Positions 27,490-37,200 of a stretch of DNA of 64,000 bases are shown here, piece after piece. The notes beneath the pieces are model-generated. The model searched no databases, was not told the origin of the DNA, and saw only the letters and a list, made by a program, of their open reading frames with translations. This DNA comes from an uncultured Phascolarctobacterium sp. (GTDB lineage: Bacteria > Bacillota > Negativicutes > Acidaminococcales > Acidaminococcaceae). Location of the stretch: the NCBI GenBank assembly GCA_905200645.1, contig CAJKLD010000005.1, forward strand, positions 1 through 64,000, given 5' to 3'. The position numbers and the translations under genes were made by a program. Numbering within the stretch: position 1 is the stretch's first letter; each line of letters opens with the position of its first letter.

Positions 27490-28479
27490 TTATTTGCTCC
27501 ATTTCAGAACGATGGACGCCCAAGTCAAACCGGCACCAAAACCGTCCAAAATAATGTTGTCGCCTTTTTTGAGTCTGCCTGCCGCCTGCGCCTCGCACAA
27601 GGCGATAGGAATGGAGGCTGCGGAGGTGTTGGCATATTTGTCAACGTTTACCCAAACCTTATCCATAGGCAGCTTCAAACGCTTTGCGGCAGAGGTGATA
27701 ATACGCAGATTTGCCTGATGGGGAAACAGCATGTCCAGCTCCTCCGGCTTCATGCCTGCGTTAGCCAAAGCGCGTTTAGCGGTCTTGCCCATAATCTGAA
27801 TGGCAAACTTAAATACCTCGGTGCCGTTCATGTGAATGGTGTGGTCATTAGCGGCAACGGTTTCTGCGCTGGCAGGATTGCGGCTGCCACCGGCAGGCTG
27901 CACTAAATATTTGCCGCCGTTGCCGTCCGCGCCCATATCAATGCCCAGCACGCCGTAGCCTTCTTCAACCTCGCCCACAACTGCCGCACCGGCGCCGTCG
28001 CCGAAAAGCACGCAGGTATTTCTGTCAGACCAATTCATAATGCGGGAAAGAGTTTCTGCGCCGATAATCAAAATTTTGTTATACAAGCCGGTTTTTACCA
28101 TTTGGCTGGCAACTGCCAGGCTGTAAACAAAACCGCTGCAGCCGGCAGCCAAATCAAAGGCAGCAGCATTTTTCGCACCCAGGCGCGCCTGCACCAAGCA
28201 AGCGGTAGAGGGGAAGATATGGTCGGAGGACGCGGTGCCCACAATAACCAAATCCAGCTCTTCAGCCTTAACGCCTGCGTCAGCCAAAGCAGCTACGGCA
28301 GCGTTATATGCCAAATCAGAGGTTGCTTCCTCGGGAGCGGCAATATGGCGCTGCTTGATACCGGTACGCTCGGTAATCCATTCGTCGCTGGTATCAACCA
28401 TTTTTTCTAAATCAAAATTAGTAAGAATCTTTTCAGGAACATAATGTCCTACACCTAAAATACCAACTGCTCTTGTCAT
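27490..28479 (-). CDS. fabH: 3-oxoacyl-ACP synthase III
   Basis: FabH starts fatty-acid synthesis by condensing an acyl-CoA with malonyl-ACP. The 329 residues contain the active-site Cys in DLAAGCSGFVYSL, the His in LFPHQANLRI and the Asn in NVDKYANTSAAS. Its ATG overlaps the plsX stop by four bases. Confidence 0.97.
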   Translation of the reverse strand: MTRAVGILGVGHYVPEKILTNFDLEKMVDTSDEWITERTGIKQRHIAAPEEATSDLAYNAAVAALADAGVKAEELDLVIVGTASSDHIFPSTACLVQARLGAKNAAAFDLAAGCSGFVYSLAVASQMVKTGLYNKILIIGAETLSRIMNWSDRNTCVLFGDGAGAAVVGEVEEGYGVLGIDMGADGNGGKYLVQPAGGSRNPASAETVAANDHTIHMNGTEVFKFAIQIMGKTAKRALANAGMKPEELDMLFPHQANLRIITSAAKRLKLPMDKVWVNVDKYANTSAASIPIALCEAQAAGRLKKGDNIILDGFGAGLTWASIVLKWSK

Positions 28480-29498
28480 TTATCTATTTCCTCATTTCTT
28501 TTGGTTTCAGCAATTTTCTTCGCGATAATGCTGACGACATCCTGCTCGGCAAAATCCATAGCAACACGAATCGCATTGGTAATGGCTTTCGCTTTAGAGC
28601 TGCCGTGGCAGATAATAAAGGGAGCGCGAATACCTAACAGCAGCGCGCCGCCGTATTCCGCCGGGTCCAGACGCTTCTTTACAGGCTTCAGAGCCGGTTT
28701 AATCAAAAGACCTCCCAGCTTAGCCAAAAAGCCGCCGTTCATAATGGCTTCCTTAACCAACGTCATAATAGCGTTAGCCAAGCCCTCGCCAAATTTCAGC
28801 ACCACATTACCTACAAAGCCGTCGCAGACAACTACGTCCACAGTGCCCTTGTTGATGTCGCGTCCTTCCACATTACCAATGAATTTTATTGTTTTGGTTT
28901 GTCTAAGCAAAGGATATGCTGCCAAAGCTTGTTCATTACCTTTAGTTTCTTCTTCACCGATGTTCAAAAGTCCTACCCGCGGCGCAGAAATTTTTAAAAT
29001 TTTTTCTGCATACACAGTTCCCATTACTGCGCTCTGCAGCATGTGCACGGGTTTAGCGTCAACCTTAGCGCCGCTGTCTAAAACTACCGTAGTGCCCTTC
29101 AGACTGGGAATAGGCGTCGCAATAGCAGGCCGCTCCACGCCTTTGATGCGTCCTACGCCAAACAAGGCCGCCGCCACAGCGGCACCCGTGCTGCCTGACG
29201 AAACTAGCGCGTCGCACTCCTTATTTCTAAGCAGCCTGGCAGCTACCACAATAGAAGCATCCTTTTTCGATTTTACGGCAATAGCAGGATGCTCGCTCAT
29301 AGCAATTACTTCGCCTGCGTGATGAATGGTTATTTTCTCGTTTTTATCCGCGTGGTATTCTACCAGCAGCTCTCTAATAATTGTTTCGTCGCCTACCAGC
29401 ACCGTTTCACAGCCGTATGCCTTAACCGCATTCACAGCGCCTAAGACAAGCTCCTTAGGACCATAATCGGTACCCATAACGTCTACTGCGATTTTCAT
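28476..29498 (-). CDS. plsX: Phosphate acyltransferase PlsX
   Basis: PlsX makes acyl-phosphate from acyl-ACP for phospholipid synthesis. The 340-residue protein starts MKIAVDVMGTDYGPKELVLGA and has SSGSTGAAVAAALFGVGRI and the GNVEGRDI segment. The start is set by GGGAG and AGGA upstream; a frame to 29519 adds an unlikely MRKGAGS leader. It is the second gene of the FapR-controlled operon. Confidence 0.96.
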   Translation of the reverse strand: MKIAVDVMGTDYGPKELVLGAVNAVKAYGCETVLVGDETIIRELLVEYHADKNEKITIHHAGEVIAMSEHPAIAVKSKKDASIVVAARLLRNKECDALVSSGSTGAAVAAALFGVGRIKGVERPAIATPIPSLKGTTVVLDSGAKVDAKPVHMLQSAVMGTVYAEKILKISAPRVGLLNIGEEETKGNEQALAAYPLLRQTKTIKFIGNVEGRDINKGTVDVVVCDGFVGNVVLKFGEGLANAIMTLVKEAIMNGGFLAKLGGLLIKPALKPVKKRLDPAEYGGALLLGIRAPFIICHGSSKAKAITNAIRVAMDFAEQDVVSIIAKKIAETKRNEEIDK

Positions 29499-29525
29499 GC
29501 TTCCTGCTCCCTTTCTCAATACACT

Positions 29526-30092
29526 CTATTTAGCACGCTTATCCATGGAAACAATAATGAATTTTGCGCGAAATACTTCTTCGCTGTTACTTTTAATCGT
29601 AACAAAAATATAATATTTATCTATTCTTTTGAGCGTTACCTCCGCCCTGGCCACCAAAACGGCTCCGGCGCTTACAGGTATTTTGTACTTGACATTTCCC
29701 ACTGCCGTGAGCGCTTTTTCGGCGTCCACAACTGCCAAAGCCAAAGTATTTGCCATAGCAAACATATAATAGCCGCGGGCAATGCCGGTTTTTTCCAGCA
29801 CCATGTCAGGCGAAATTTTCAGGGTAGAAATTCCCGATTTATTCAATTCCAAATCCAAAAGCTCGCCCACAATATCCTTTTTGTCAATGGCGCGCACCTT
29901 CGTTTGCGCATTCTCGGCCATAGTACGCGTTCTGGCGCGCAGCTCCGGAATGCCTAAGGTTACTCTGTCAAGACGAATAGTCTGAACGCTGACTGACAAC
30001 AGCTGCGCCAGTTGTTCATCCGTACTGAAGGGATTGTCCCGCAGCAGCCTTTTTAAGTTCTTGTGACGTATTAACTTTTTAGAAGAATTCAT
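29526..30092 (-). CDS. fapR: Fatty acid and phospholipid biosynthesis repressor FapR
   Basis: FapR represses lipid synthesis genes until malonyl-CoA binds it. The 188-residue protein has an N-terminal DeoR-like helix-turn-helix (DEQLAQLLSVSVQTIRLDRVTLGIPELR, about 24-52) and a C-terminal hotdog domain (about 72-188). It heads the operon fapR-plsX-fabH-fabD-fabG-acpP. A FapR-like site at its own transcription start implies feedback control. ATG at 30092 follows GGGTG; an in-frame GTG lies one codon earlier. Confidence 0.94.
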   Translation of the reverse strand: MNSSKKLIRHKNLKRLLRDNPFSTDEQLAQLLSVSVQTIRLDRVTLGIPELRARTRTMAENAQTKVRAIDKKDIVGELLDLELNKSGISTLKISPDMVLEKTGIARGYYMFAMANTLALAVVDAEKALTAVGNVKYKIPVSAGAVLVARAEVTLKRIDKYYIFVTIKSNSEEVFRAKFIIVSMDKRAK

Positions 30093-30107
30093 CACTTCAC
30101 CCGCTTT

Positions 30108-30164
30108 TTAGTACCAGCTCATAATATCTGTTTTTATTATAAAATGAGACGGCGCATTTGGCAA
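30108..30164 (-). promoter_or_regulatory. fapR operon promoter with FapR-like operator
   Basis: On the minus strand TTGCCA (-35, 30159-30164) and a perfect TATAAT (-10, 30136-30141) stand 17 bases apart. The predicted start near 30129 is followed by a 17-bp site at 30108-30124. Read on the plus strand, that site begins with a perfect FapR half-site TTAGTACC and ends in the weaker GCTCATAA. Confidence 0.78.
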
Positions 30165-30224
30165 GCTTTTTTAACTAAATAATGTGGCAGAAGAATGAAA
30201 ATATGAGATTTTTAGAATTATATT

Positions 30225-30312
30225 TTGGGTCGTAGTTTTTGTTCGGCGTAACGGCGTTACGCCTGTGCCGGTTTTATTCAACTTCTTTGGATGTAAAGAA
30301 GCTGGAAGAAAA
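30225..30312. repeat. Left fragment of the intergenic repeat
   Basis: TTCGGCGTAAC/GTTACGCC and ACTTCTTT/AAAGAAG stems follow each other with the spacing seen at 228-290. The fragment lies between the fapR promoter and the type III toxin gene. Nothing else is seen in the 30165-30355 gap. Confidence 0.65.
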
Positions 30313-30355
30313 AATTGCAATCTACTACAATCTTGCAAAAAATTCGTCACTTCGC

Positions 30356-30826
30356 TTATAAAATAATATTATTAAAATACGGTAACGTAGAGTATTGATA
30401 TTTTCGTAAAAATTCCCGCGGATGCATTGCCGCACTTCCGTTTATATGACGTATATATGCAGATACATAATCATTGGCTTCTTTAACTCTTGTAGGCAGA
30501 TTTTTAATCATTTCTGTATATTCGTCCTGATCTACAATGGGCGTTGCTGTTAAATCAAAATAATCTATATTTTTAATAATTACTATTTTCGAATAATCAA
30601 GACCTGATCTAGTTTTTTTCGACCGCGCAGTTTGAGTAAATAAAAAAGCATTTTTATGCCCTATACAAGACCTAAACGGCACACAAATAAAGTAATCATC
30701 ATGTGACTCAATCAACAAACAGGTATAAGGACGCTCGCTTTTATGCATAAGCTCCGGAAATTTTACAGATGGATAATCCCGCATAAATTTTGACGACAGA
30801 AGTGATAATTCAGAAACATATTCCAT
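30356..30826 (-). CDS. Type III toxin-antitoxin endoribonuclease toxin, TenpN/ToxN-like
   Basis: The 156-residue protein fits the ToxN/TenpN/CptN toxins, endoribonucleases held inactive by a repetitive RNA. It has an early RPYTCLLIE strand, DYFICVPFRSCIGHKNAF (about 45-62), SKKTRSGLDYSKIVII (about 70-85), IVDQDEY (about 98-104) and a C-terminal helical half. The genetic layout supports it strongly: promoter, two 53-nt RNA repeats, terminator, then this gene. The toxin would be made only by read-through. The ATG at 30826 and an in-frame GTG at 30841 are both possible; neither has a good ribosome binding site. Codon use is visibly more AT-rich than the fab genes beside it. Confidence 0.82.
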   Translation of the reverse strand: MEYVSELSLLSSKFMRDYPSVKFPELMHKSERPYTCLLIESHDDYFICVPFRSCIGHKNAFLFTQTARSKKTRSGLDYSKIVIIKNIDYFDLTATPIVDQDEYTEMIKNLPTRVKEANDYVSAYIRHINGSAAMHPREFLRKYQYSTLPYFNNIIL

Positions 30827-30844
30827 TTTTTGACACTTCACAAT

Positions 30845-30882
30845 AAAAAAAGCGGGGTCAACTACTAATAGTTAACCCCGCC
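30845..30882 (-). terminator. Terminator between antitoxin RNA and toxin
   Basis: GCGGGGTTAACTA pairs with TAGTTGACCCCGC (one G-T pair) and seven T follow. It ends the RNA antitoxin four bases before the earliest toxin start, the position typical of type III modules. Confidence 0.92.
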
Positions 30883-30892
30883 GGGATTGTAC

Positions 30893-31031
30893 TTCGCTCG
30901 GTCAATTTTTATTTTACCGATGTGTCGGAACCGTCACACATCATCTTCGCTCGGTCAATTTTTATTTTACCGACGAGTCAGAACCGTCACTCGTCATCAT
31001 TTAGCGAAGGATAGAAGACAGGTCTTCTTTC
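30893..31031 (-). ncRNA. Type III antitoxin RNA with two 53-nt repeats
   Basis: Two adjacent 53-base units, 30946-30998 and 30893-30945, differ at five positions. Each holds a 7-bp stem: GACGAGT/ACTCGTC in the first, GATGTGT/ACACATC in the second. Four of the five differences are two compensatory base-pair changes and the fifth is in the loop, so the fold is under selection. A second stem, TCGGT/ACCGA, follows in both. The leader has GAAGAC/GTCTTC. The RNA should start near 31031 and end at the terminator 30845-30882. Confidence 0.85.
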
Positions 31032-31037
31032 ATTTAT

Positions 31038-31065
31038 ATTATACTCTAAAAAGATTTTTTTGCAA
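31038..31065 (-). promoter_or_regulatory. Promoter of the antitoxin RNA
   Basis: TTGCAA and a perfect TATAAT are 16 bases apart on the minus strand, which places the start just before the antitoxin repeats. Confidence 0.75.
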
Positions 31066-31109
31066 GTTAAAAGTAAATAAACCGCTATCTTCACTACGTG
31101 ATAATATAA

Positions 31110-31185
31110 TCGCCTTATAAATTTTAACATATGAGCGCTCCTTCATGTCACAAAACGCTACAGTAACAAACGTTTGAAATAAAAT
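31110..31185. repeat. Right fragment of the intergenic repeat
   Basis: TTCATGTCACAAAACGC and AACAAACG, preceded by TTATAAATTTTA, match the right end of the copy at 16205-16275. The gap from here to 31283 otherwise holds only AT-rich sequence and a short GCAGGCATAAC/GTTATGCCTGC stem at 31209-31238, which is probably the tpsA transcript end. Confidence 0.6.
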
Positions 31186-31283
31186 TTCAGTAAAAATAAC
31201 AAAAAATGCAGGCATAACAAGTCGCCGTTATGCCTGCACACAATATTAAATTTGTAAAAAATTGATAGAAGAAGCTTTTTAGG

Positions 31284-34200
31284 TTATGCTTCTACGCGCA
31301 TGCCTCCGTCCACAAAGTGAACTTCTGCCTTGCGTTCGCGCTCGTGGCGCTGCTTATCCCATTGATACCACGGATATTTATCTTCTGCCTGCCAATTATG
31401 CGGATTATCAGGACCGGGACCGGGATCCGGATCAGGTTTTGTACCGGAATCGGTTACGGTCAACGTGCCGGGGTCAATAGTAACCTTGTAATTCTTCAAA
31501 ATATTTTCAATCGAATTCTTGTCAAGATATACGCCTCCATTGTTGCCAATAAGTACGCCAATCTTATCCTCGTAAACCTTTTTAGCAGAGCTATCGAAAT
31601 CACCGTCAAGGTCGTATCCTAATTTTAAAGTTTCCTCAGTATCGCCATTAGTCAATCCACTAAATTGACCAGTATAGGCGGGTTCTTTTTCACCAACTTG
31701 AATGGATTTATCGTCAACAGTAATAGTCAGCTCTGCTTTATCTACATGCGACTTGCCAATACCAGTGTACACGCCACCATTATCGCCGACAAGCTCGTAA
31801 TTTGCAGACAAATTATTATTATTATCAAGAATTGCCTGCAATGACCAGTCATATGTATCTACATCATTGGTAGTCTTACCTTCAGCAAGATTATCAGCAG
31901 CACCATCAGCCTTGATGCTATGCTTCAACACGCCATTCATAAGTTCGTCAACCAATTTCTGATTCATAGTGACGTTATTGCCATTAATTGTGAAGCCATA
32001 GTCTTTGTTACCCTTACCACCAAAAATATGGTTGAAAACTGCTACGGTTTTATTATCAATAGCCGCGTCACCGTAAATTCTATAAACATCATCCAGCGTC
32101 AGACTAATTTGAGCTTTTTTAACGTCTACATCATCAATCTTACCCGGCTGTCCATCACTGTCCACATTAATATCTGTAATATCAAAGCCCAAGTTATTGT
32201 GGTTGCCTTCAACAACATTTATCTGCTGGGTATTGAAGATACGGTAAGTGCCTGCGTCGGTAACACCATCCCCACCAGTTGTAGTCAAGGTGTTGCCCTT
32301 CAAAAGAACGTTGGTATCATCAATAGTAAGTTTACTGTTCACAAAGTCCGCTAAGCTGTGAGCTGCGTTTGCATCATTAGGCAGATTATTAGAAGCATTT
32401 ACAAAATGACCAAGTAAAGTCAGTTTGTCTTTGCCATCAGCTTCTTTTGTAACGCCGTCGTTTTTGTAGACATTGACAACATACAATTTGTTACCATTAT
32501 CGTCTGTTCCATTTTCTACTGCTTTAACGATAATATTTTGCAGATGTGCGTTGTAAACAAAGTCTTTGAAAGCATTGTCATATTCAGGAACAAAGTTAAT
32601 CTTTGTCAAGAATACGCTCAACAGCTTATTGGCGCCATAACTATTACCGTCGCCGTAGGTTGTCCAAACGCCTACGCTTTCATTTATAGTTACGTTATTA
32701 CCACCACCTACAGTTTGACCATTACCAACGTTGTCACTTACGCCTTGCTTGGTATCATAAGCGTTAGTTACAGTACCAGCATTATTGCCTACGACTGTAC
32801 CAACAGCAGTGCCTGTAACCACTCCGGCATTAAACACTTGGTCAACCGTACCGGCATTATTACCAACTACGCCGCCAACGTTAGTTCCGCCTTCAACAAC
32901 ACCGGTGTTATAACCAGCAGTTAAGCTACCGGTTTTATTATTATCAACAACATTGCTGCCAATCAAACCGCCGATATCCTGACTATTCGTATTCGTTTGA
33001 TACCAAATAGTAGATTCGTTGCCGTCAGCATCAGTGATTGTTTTGGATTTCCAGTTATCAAGATCATCTCCTACCGGTTCTACATCAGTGCCATTACCAC
33101 CTATAACAGTACCGTTGTTATACACTTGATGTGCGTAATAAGAGCTATTGTTACCGCCTTCAACAATACCTTTATTGATACCAATCAAGCCGCCGACATT
33201 TTCCATGCCTACTACCAAACCGTCAACGGTATTGATAAGGTCAGAGTTACTGATATTGCCGCTGTTAAGACCGATAATACCGCCGGTCCCGTCAGTAGTT
33301 TTACCAACAACAATACCGCTGTTTTTCAACACGGCATTGTTGGTAATATCTTTTCTGTTTTCACCAAAAACGCCGCCTGCGCCGTTCTCAGTAGCAATAA
33401 CGATACCTTTGTTTTCAATGGTAGTTATGCCATCCGTCACTGTTCCGGAAACAGAGCCAACGTTCAAACCTGCTACGCCGCCAACATATTTTGCGCCCAC
33501 AACCTTGCCGCTGTTGCTGTTGCCTGCGCCGGTAATCGCGCTATTACCAGCTTCAAATTTCTCATTGCCATTTGCATCAAGCTCAGGATTACCATTTGCA
33601 TCTACAACTAACGTGCCGTTAACGCCGACAATACCGCCTACATATTCAGCTCCTTCAGCTAAAACGCTGCCCGTATTGGTAGCACTGGTAATTGTGCCTT
33701 CGTTGCGTCCGGCTACGCCGCCAAAATATTTCGCATCCAGTCTCTTATCTGCAACATAAAGCGTGATATTACTGTTGGTATTTTCGATAGTACCGGTATT
33801 GACGCCGGTAATACCGCCTACATTAGTCTGACCATAAACTCTACCGTCGTTTACCAAGCCCATATCGCTAGCGACAATTTTTCCCGCATTGATGCCTGCC
33901 AAACCGCCTACGTTATTTACGCCTTTAATCGTAGCATTGGCGTCGTTGATAATGTTGTTCATATGAGACTGTGAACCGTTAACGCCTACGATACCACCCA
34001 CATTTTCGTTACCGGTAACTTCGCCGGTGTTACGACCGCTGTTGATGACCATTGTTTCGCTATTACCAATGATACCGCCTACGTTAGTACCGCTGGAAAT
34101 GATATCGCCTGCGCTCACAACTTCTTGCAGATTGCCGGCAGTTCCGTTACCCACAATGCCGCCTACGTTGTCGCCGCCGCTAACCTGCGCTACGTTATAC

Positions 34201-37200
34201 GCTTTGGTAATTTGCGCACCATCTTTGTTAATACCGGCAATGCCGCCTACGTTATCAGTTATAACAGTACCATTATTGTAAGTACCGTTGACAATACCCA
34301 AGCTTCTTACAGTATCCAGCTTAGCATCCGCACCACTGTTAACGCCAACTACGCCGCCAATGGCATGAGCGTCAGCAGCCATAGCAGTTACATTGCTATT
34401 AGCAACGCTGCTGCTAATGCTTCCTGTATTTTTACCGGCAATGCCGCCTACATTGCCGCCAGCACCGGATACTGCTACAGCGTCGTTATTGGAAGCATTA
34501 CTAATAATACCGGTATTAGTACCTACGGTACCGCCTGCATTGCCGTTTGCCACAGTACTTTTAACACGGTTACCAAAAGTTGTAATATTGTCTATATTAC
34601 CATTATTGACACCGGCAACTGCGCCTACCGTACCGCCGGTAAAGCTGCTGGAATAAATGTTTAGGTTAGAGACTTCGCCATTAGCGCCTACTTCAGAGAA
34701 CAAACCGGCATTAGCATTATTTTCAACATTCAAACCAACAATAGCATTGCCGCGTCCGTTAAATTTGCCAGTGAAACCATTATTTCCGCCAATAGCCGTA
34801 AATTTACCACCAGTCAACTCCGCAGCATCAATATCATTTTTCAAAGCAAAATTGTAGGTAAGAATATCTTTATCAGTAATATTGTTGATACCCTGCAGCG
34901 CTTCTGCATCGTCTATCCAAATATGGAAAAGATCAAAGCCTTTGTCAACGCCATCTACTTTCAAATTACGCAGCGCACTACCAAGAGTAGTATGACTCGC
35001 AAGATCAAAGCTACTGCCTTTCCACAAATCCATAGTAATCATGGCATTAGCAACATTACCAAAAGATATGGTAGGTCCATCAGGATTAGTATTATCAACA
35101 GTAGCAAAATGCTTTACAAAATCTAAACGTGCATTTTCACGAGCAATATTATAATCATTGTCATCAGTATAATTTGCTCTATCGAGCTGTACTGCGCCAA
35201 TATTGGTAATATCCAGCACAGTATCTTCTGCTGCATTTAAAACGAATTTCTTGCCAATGCTCAAATCGCTGTCCACATAAACATTTTTGCCTTCAATGGT
35301 CAAGTCCTTAGACGAATTGATGTAACCTTTTTCCGCAACGCCTAATAGTACGTCAACGTCGCCATTTTGGGAAGTGATAGTAATGTCGCCTTCTTTGCCT
35401 GTTGCTGTAAAATAACGGCTGTAATATTCGCCAACAGCAGGCATAGCTTCATCCTTATTAGCGATATTAGCAATAATTTGATCTTGAAGATCACCTATAT
35501 TATTATTATCTTTATCTTGCGGATCAGTAGGATATCTGCCAATGTTAGGTACAACAACGTTTTCTTCGCCATTCGACGTAACCTCACCGATAATCTCTAC
35601 ATCGCCCTCGGCTTGCAATGTGATGGAGCTATTAGTACCCACTTGACCGGTGGAACGAATAGTGCCGTAGTTTACCAGCTTGCCGCCGTTAGTCAAAGTA
35701 CCATCTTTTTCTTCGCCGCTGGTTACGTTAATGGTACTGCCATACAGCTTAGCGCCGCTGCCCAGTAATACATCGCCGCTATTAACGTATGTTTTACCAT
35801 CATTATCTTTCGTTTCACTGTATACGTTATTTATTGACAAAGCTCCCTTAGCATACAGCGTGCCGCCATACAATCTGCCATTAGTATCAAAATCGTTAAT
35901 GCTCAAATTGCCGTTGAACACAGCAAACGAAGCGCTGCGGTCAGGATTGATTTTATTCCAATCAAAGGAAATAGTATTCAATTTACCTCCACCTTTATCA
36001 TTAGCATTGATGATAGTCAGCAAAGGATTGTAGGCAGTACCATATTGAACGCTGTGAATATTTTCCCTATTTTGTTTATCACCATCGGAATTGTTACCAA
36101 AATAACTATTAGATTTAGGCATAAAAGCGTTTAGAATGGGCGTAGTGGTAATTTTATTGCCATCAGGAGCATTGTAATTATAAATACGCCAAGCACCTTC
36201 GCTGCCGAAATCCTTCTTGTCATCAACTAAGCTAGCATCACTGAAGCCAAAGTCTGTGTACTTACTCCAATTCGTTCTATCAGCATATGTTATAAAAGTA
36301 GCGCCATTAAGCTTACCTGCAGTATTTAAATTTTTAAAGCCATCATGTTGATTACTACCGGTAGTTACTTCTTCAACCTCAGGAGTGATATAGTAAACGT
36401 GGGTTGGGTTTACAGTTACGTTATCATGCTTAATGCCGTATATAGCTCCTAAATTATCTGTTTTAGAGCCGTTATCAAAAGCGTACAAATTACCCAAAGT
36501 ATATGCATTATTTACCTCAAGCTTTTTAGTATTACCGCCCCAATTAAAAACGCCACCAACAATACCGCCAACGCTGTTACCAGCGTTAGCATTAAAACTT
36601 CTCAAAGTACCTAAATTATAAACATTTTCAATTTTTATAGGACCAACAGCCAAACCGCCAACAATACCACCCACTTGGCTTGTTACAGAGTCACGATTAT
36701 AAACAGTAATATTGCCAGTGTTAAAACTATTGTTTATATTTCCATCAGCCATATAACCGACAATACCACCTACTACACTATATCCATTATAAATAGCGCC
36801 AGTGTTATAAGTTTTTCCCACTTCGCCACTCAAGCGACCAACTACACCGCCTACATGACGACCATATAATCCAAAATTACTATCACCAATAATGCCGTCG
36901 TTATGTACATTATATATTACTGCATTTGCGCCGCTATTTTCGGTAGTATCGCCTACAATACCACCCATATTTATAGTTCCGCGCTCATCATTGTCGGCAA
37001 TTTGTCTAGTAGTTTTAACTGTTCCCGTGTTATCGCTTGCTGCAACTTCACCATTATACATAAAGCCAACAATGCCGCCAATACCAGTATATCCCTGAAT
37101 ATCACCGCGATTATAACAGTCATAAACAGCAGCTAAAGATTCAGTATTTTCACTTATTGCTTGCGTTTTTGAACGGTCAATTTTACCTACGATACCACCA

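Noticed and set aside
30893..30998. Short CRISPR-like array
   Set aside because: Two directly adjacent 53-bp units without spacers, an internal variable stem, and a toxin gene downstream point to a type III antitoxin.
30887..31120. 77-codon plus-strand frame
   Set aside because: It is antisense to the antitoxin RNA repeats and its promoter; the periodic peptide only reflects the 53-bp repeats.
33148..33759. Long plus-strand frames opposite tpsA
   Set aside because: They are proline-rich shadows of the GLUG repeats (opposite-strand reading of GGIVG codons), not genes.
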